Below, one piece after another: positions 62,414 to 64,000 of a stretch of 64,000 bases of DNA (position 1 is the first letter of the stretch; each line of letters begins with the position of its first letter). Position numbers and translations under genes: made by a program. The notes under the pieces were generated by a model, which had not been told where the DNA came from, searched no databases, and worked only from the letters and a program-made list of their open reading frames with translations. Source of the stretch: Gammaproteobacteria bacterium (GTDB taxonomy: Bacteria; Pseudomonadota; Gammaproteobacteria; GCA-001735895); assembly GCA_029862005.1 (NCBI GenBank), contig JAOTYD010000019.1:1-64000 (forward strand), written 5' to 3'.

Positions 62414-63004
62414 ATGAAAAATCTGTTGCTCATGGCCTTCGTCGCAATCGTCAGCGCGACCGCGCATCCGGCTATTGCGGCCAGGGCCGTGCTTGCCGGT
62501 GGCTGTTTCTGGTGTATGGAGTCGGATTTTGAAAAGCTCAACGGTGTAACTGACGTGATATCCGGTTTTACCGGGGGTACGCATCCGGACCCAACCTATC
62601 GTGGTGCACATACCGGGCACTACGAGGCGGTCGAGATAACTTACGATCCCGAGATTATCGATTACCAGGGAATCCTGGATCATTTCTGGGTTAACCACGA
62701 TCCGTTTGACGCGCGTGGACAGTTTTGCGACAAGGGGCCGAGCTATCTCGCCGCAATCTTTGTGGCCAATGACGAAGAGCGCATGCTTGCGGAAAAGTCG
62801 AAACAAAAGGTTATCGAAATGTTTCCCGGCCAGGCCGTGGTAACCCCCATTTTACCGCAGGCAACCTTTTTCCCGATCAAGGGTGACGAGGAATATCACC
62901 AGGATTATTACAAGAAGTCCCCGATTCGTTACAAGTACTACCGTTTCGGCTGTGGACGCGATAAACGCCTGACCACCATCTGGGGCGACCAGGCCACCCA
63001 CTAG
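62414..63004 (+). CDS. msrA: Secreted peptide-methionine (S)-S-oxide reductase MsrA
   Basis: MsrA of 196 residues with an N-terminal signal peptide (LLLMAFVAIVSATAHPAIA, about residues 4-22), so it probably repairs oxidised methionine in the periplasm. The catalytic motif GGCFWCME lies near residues 29-36, followed by VISGFTGGTHPDPTY, HYEAVEITYDP and DEEYHQDYY; the C-terminal half contains Cys residues able to resolve. The ATG follows GAGG by about 10 bases. Followed by a large inverted repeat. Confidence 0.93.
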   Translation: MKNLLLMAFVAIVSATAHPAIAARAVLAGGCFWCMESDFEKLNGVTDVISGFTGGTHPDPTYRGAHTGHYEAVEITYDPEIIDYQGILDHFWVNHDPFDARGQFCDKGPSYLAAIFVANDEERMLAEKSKQKVIEMFPGQAVVTPILPQATFFPIKGDEEYHQDYYKKSPIRYKYYRFGCGRDKRLTTIWGDQATH

Positions 63005-63031
63005 TAATTCCTAGAAACTTTCTTTGACAAT

Positions 63032-63163
63032 GGCTGGCGTGGGGGAAACCCCGCAAAAGACGCTGCCAACCGGCGCATGCACCGGTTGGTCCATCCATGG
63101 AATCGCTTGGAGCGCGGCGTCCCTGCCGCGCTACACTTTTGCGGGGTTTCCCCCACGCCAGCC
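63032..63163. repeat. 132-bp element with perfect 28-bp terminal inverted repeats
   Basis: The arms at 63032-63059 and 63136-63163 (GGCTGGCGTGGGGGAAACCC... and its complement) are identical over 28 bases. Inside are two further hairpins: CCAACCGG/CCGGTTGG at 63066-63089 and AGCGCGGC/GCCGCGCT at 63111-63132. The whole would fold as a three-way or cruciform structure in DNA or RNA. There is no coding capacity and no clear target-site duplication. It may also end the msrA transcript. Resembles a BIME- or MITE-like unit. Confidence 0.8.
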
Positions 63164-63273
63164 TGGTGATCGATCAAACGCCGTCCCGGACCTGAACAAA
63201 CGAGTCAGGATTTACCTGTCCTGTATTTGCGGTGGTAGAATGACATCGTCTTAAACAGCAAGGATGTCCTGCC

Positions 63274-64000
63274 ATGGGCTGTCAATATTTCGCTCCCTGC
63301 GATCATGGCGCAGATACTTTCACGATCGCTATTCCGAAACTGACTTTCGGCCGCGGCTGCCTGCGCGAAGCGGGCGCGCGTGCCGCCGGGCTTGGCATGA
63401 CGCGGGTGGGATTGTTTACCGACCCATATTTGCGCGAAAGCGCTTACGTTGCGACAGTACTGGAATCGCTGGGACAGGCCGGGCTCGATGTCGCCGTATT
63501 CGACGAGATAACGATCGAGGCCGATGACGCCAGCGTCGAGCGCGGTGCGGCTTTTTTCGCCGAGGGCGGTTTCGACGGCGTGGTCTCGGTCGGCGGCGGC
63601 TCGGTGATGGATACCGCCAAGGCCTCCATGCTCTATGCGCTGGATCCGCCTGACGAATTTCTCGATTACTTCGCGCCGCCACTCGGTGCCGGCAGGCCGA
63701 TGCCGCGCAAGTTGCTGCCACACCTGGCCTGCGCCACGACTTCGGGGACCGGTTCCGAATGCACGTCGATATCGGTGCTGCGCATCAGCGATCTGGCGAC
63801 CAAGTTTGTGCTCGCCAACCGGGTGTTGCTGCCGCAGGAAGCGCTGGTCGATCCGGCCTGCAGCGATACGCTGCCGGCGATGGTTGTCGCGTCGACTGGC
63901 TTCGACCTGTTATGTCATGCGCTCGAGTGCTATACAGCGAAGGCCTATACCCGCTGGGACAGGATGGATGATCCGCTGAAACGGCCACCGATCCAGGGTG
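63274..64000 (+). CDS. Iron-containing alcohol dehydrogenase, HOT-like, partial
   Basis: A gene cut by the window end; 242 codons are visible from ATG 63274 (SD AGGA about 10 bases upstream). It is a group III Fe-ADH. GGFDGVVSVGGGSVMDTAKA is the NAD-binding GGGS motif, ATTSGTGSE follows, and STGFDLLCHALECYT contains the first metal histidine. FLDYFAPPLGAG and DPLKRPPIQG resemble the hydroxyacid-oxoacid transhydrogenase (ADHFE1) subgroup, which oxidises 4-hydroxybutyrate using 2-oxoglutarate. Other short-chain alcohols are possible. The rest lies beyond 64000. Confidence 0.85.
   Translation, partial: MGCQYFAPCDHGADTFTIAIPKLTFGRGCLREAGARAAGLGMTRVGLFTDPYLRESAYVATVLESLGQAGLDVAVFDEITIEADDASVERGAAFFAEGGFDGVVSVGGGSVMDTAKASMLYALDPPDEFLDYFAPPLGAGRPMPRKLLPHLACATTSGTGSECTSISVLRISDLATKFVLANRVLLPQEALVDPACSDTLPAMVVASTGFDLLCHALECYTAKAYTRWDRMDDPLKRPPIQG

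Overview
The window looks like a chromosomal segment of a marine, sulfur-oxidising, methylated-amine-using gammaproteobacterium. Base composition is moderate (roughly 50-55% GC by eye) and coding density is high. Three things point there: an AprM-AprB-AprA adenylylsulfate reductase operon of the type found in sulfur-oxidising Gammaproteobacteria, gammaproteobacterial housekeeping proteins (BipA/TypA, SlyD-like, TerC, FolD), and genes for trimethylamine (TMA) and TMAO catabolism. A placement such as the uncultured Arenicellales-type marine sulfur oxidisers is a guess; no rRNA, tRNA or taxonomic marker was seen here. No phage, IS element, CRISPR array or plasmid functions were found.

Layout. 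0.2-2.8 kb: small conserved genes (hypothetical, 53-aa protein, HIT, SlyD-like). 3.0-6.3 kb: aprA, aprB and aprM on the minus strand with a strong terminator and an FNR-like box upstream. 6.8-9.0 kb: a conserved hypothetical, TerC, a GYD protein. 9.2-14.8 kb: a PanB paralogue, dimethylarginine dimethylaminohydrolase (releases dimethylamine), and a divergent Rieske oxygenase / OYE-FeS flavoprotein / XRE-cupin regulator module that looks like a betaine N-demethylation system. 14.9-25.7 kb: assorted metabolism (Tat aldo-keto reductase, MFS-like transporter, YbaK, HAD, histidine phosphatase, adenylate cyclase, fused indolepyruvate ferredoxin oxidoreductase with its Lrp regulator, UspA).

25.9-54.3 kb is the core of interest: a C1/methylated amine island. 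It holds tdm (DUF1989-GcvT TMAO demethylase) in an operon with a GntR regulator. Divergent to them lies a glutamine-synthetase-like ligase, three separate N-methylglutamate-synthase-type subunits (mgsA, mgsB, mgsC), an unknown 129-aa protein, and an Amt transporter paired with a small membrane protein. Then come folD, a second Amt plus small membrane protein, tmm (TMA monooxygenase), an XRE-cupin regulator, and a second N-methylglutamate-synthase-like operon of different architecture. That operon has an mgsA homologue, an mgsB-mgsC fusion, and a GltD fused to a degenerate FMN barrel, followed by GlnT/GMAS-type ligase and an EamA exporter. The island ends with fhs (formate-THF ligase). Together these suggest the route TMA -> TMAO -> DMA + C1; MMA -> gamma-glutamylmethylamide -> N-methylglutamate; with C1 units passing through THF to formate and ATP. 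DMA monooxygenase and N-methylglutamate dehydrogenase (mgdABCD) are not in the window.

54.4-64 kb: a hypothetical, a class I amidotransferase / gamma-glutamylcyclotransferase-like / membrane protein operon, typA, a small periplasmic protein, a TlpA-DUF4266-DUF3570-ApbE cluster, msrA, a 132-bp cruciform-forming element, and a hydroxyacid-oxoacid transhydrogenase-like alcohol dehydrogenase running off the end. Candidate operators (a GntR-type repeat array, an XRE-cupin palindrome, an NtrC-like site and an FNR-like site) sit in front of the key operons.
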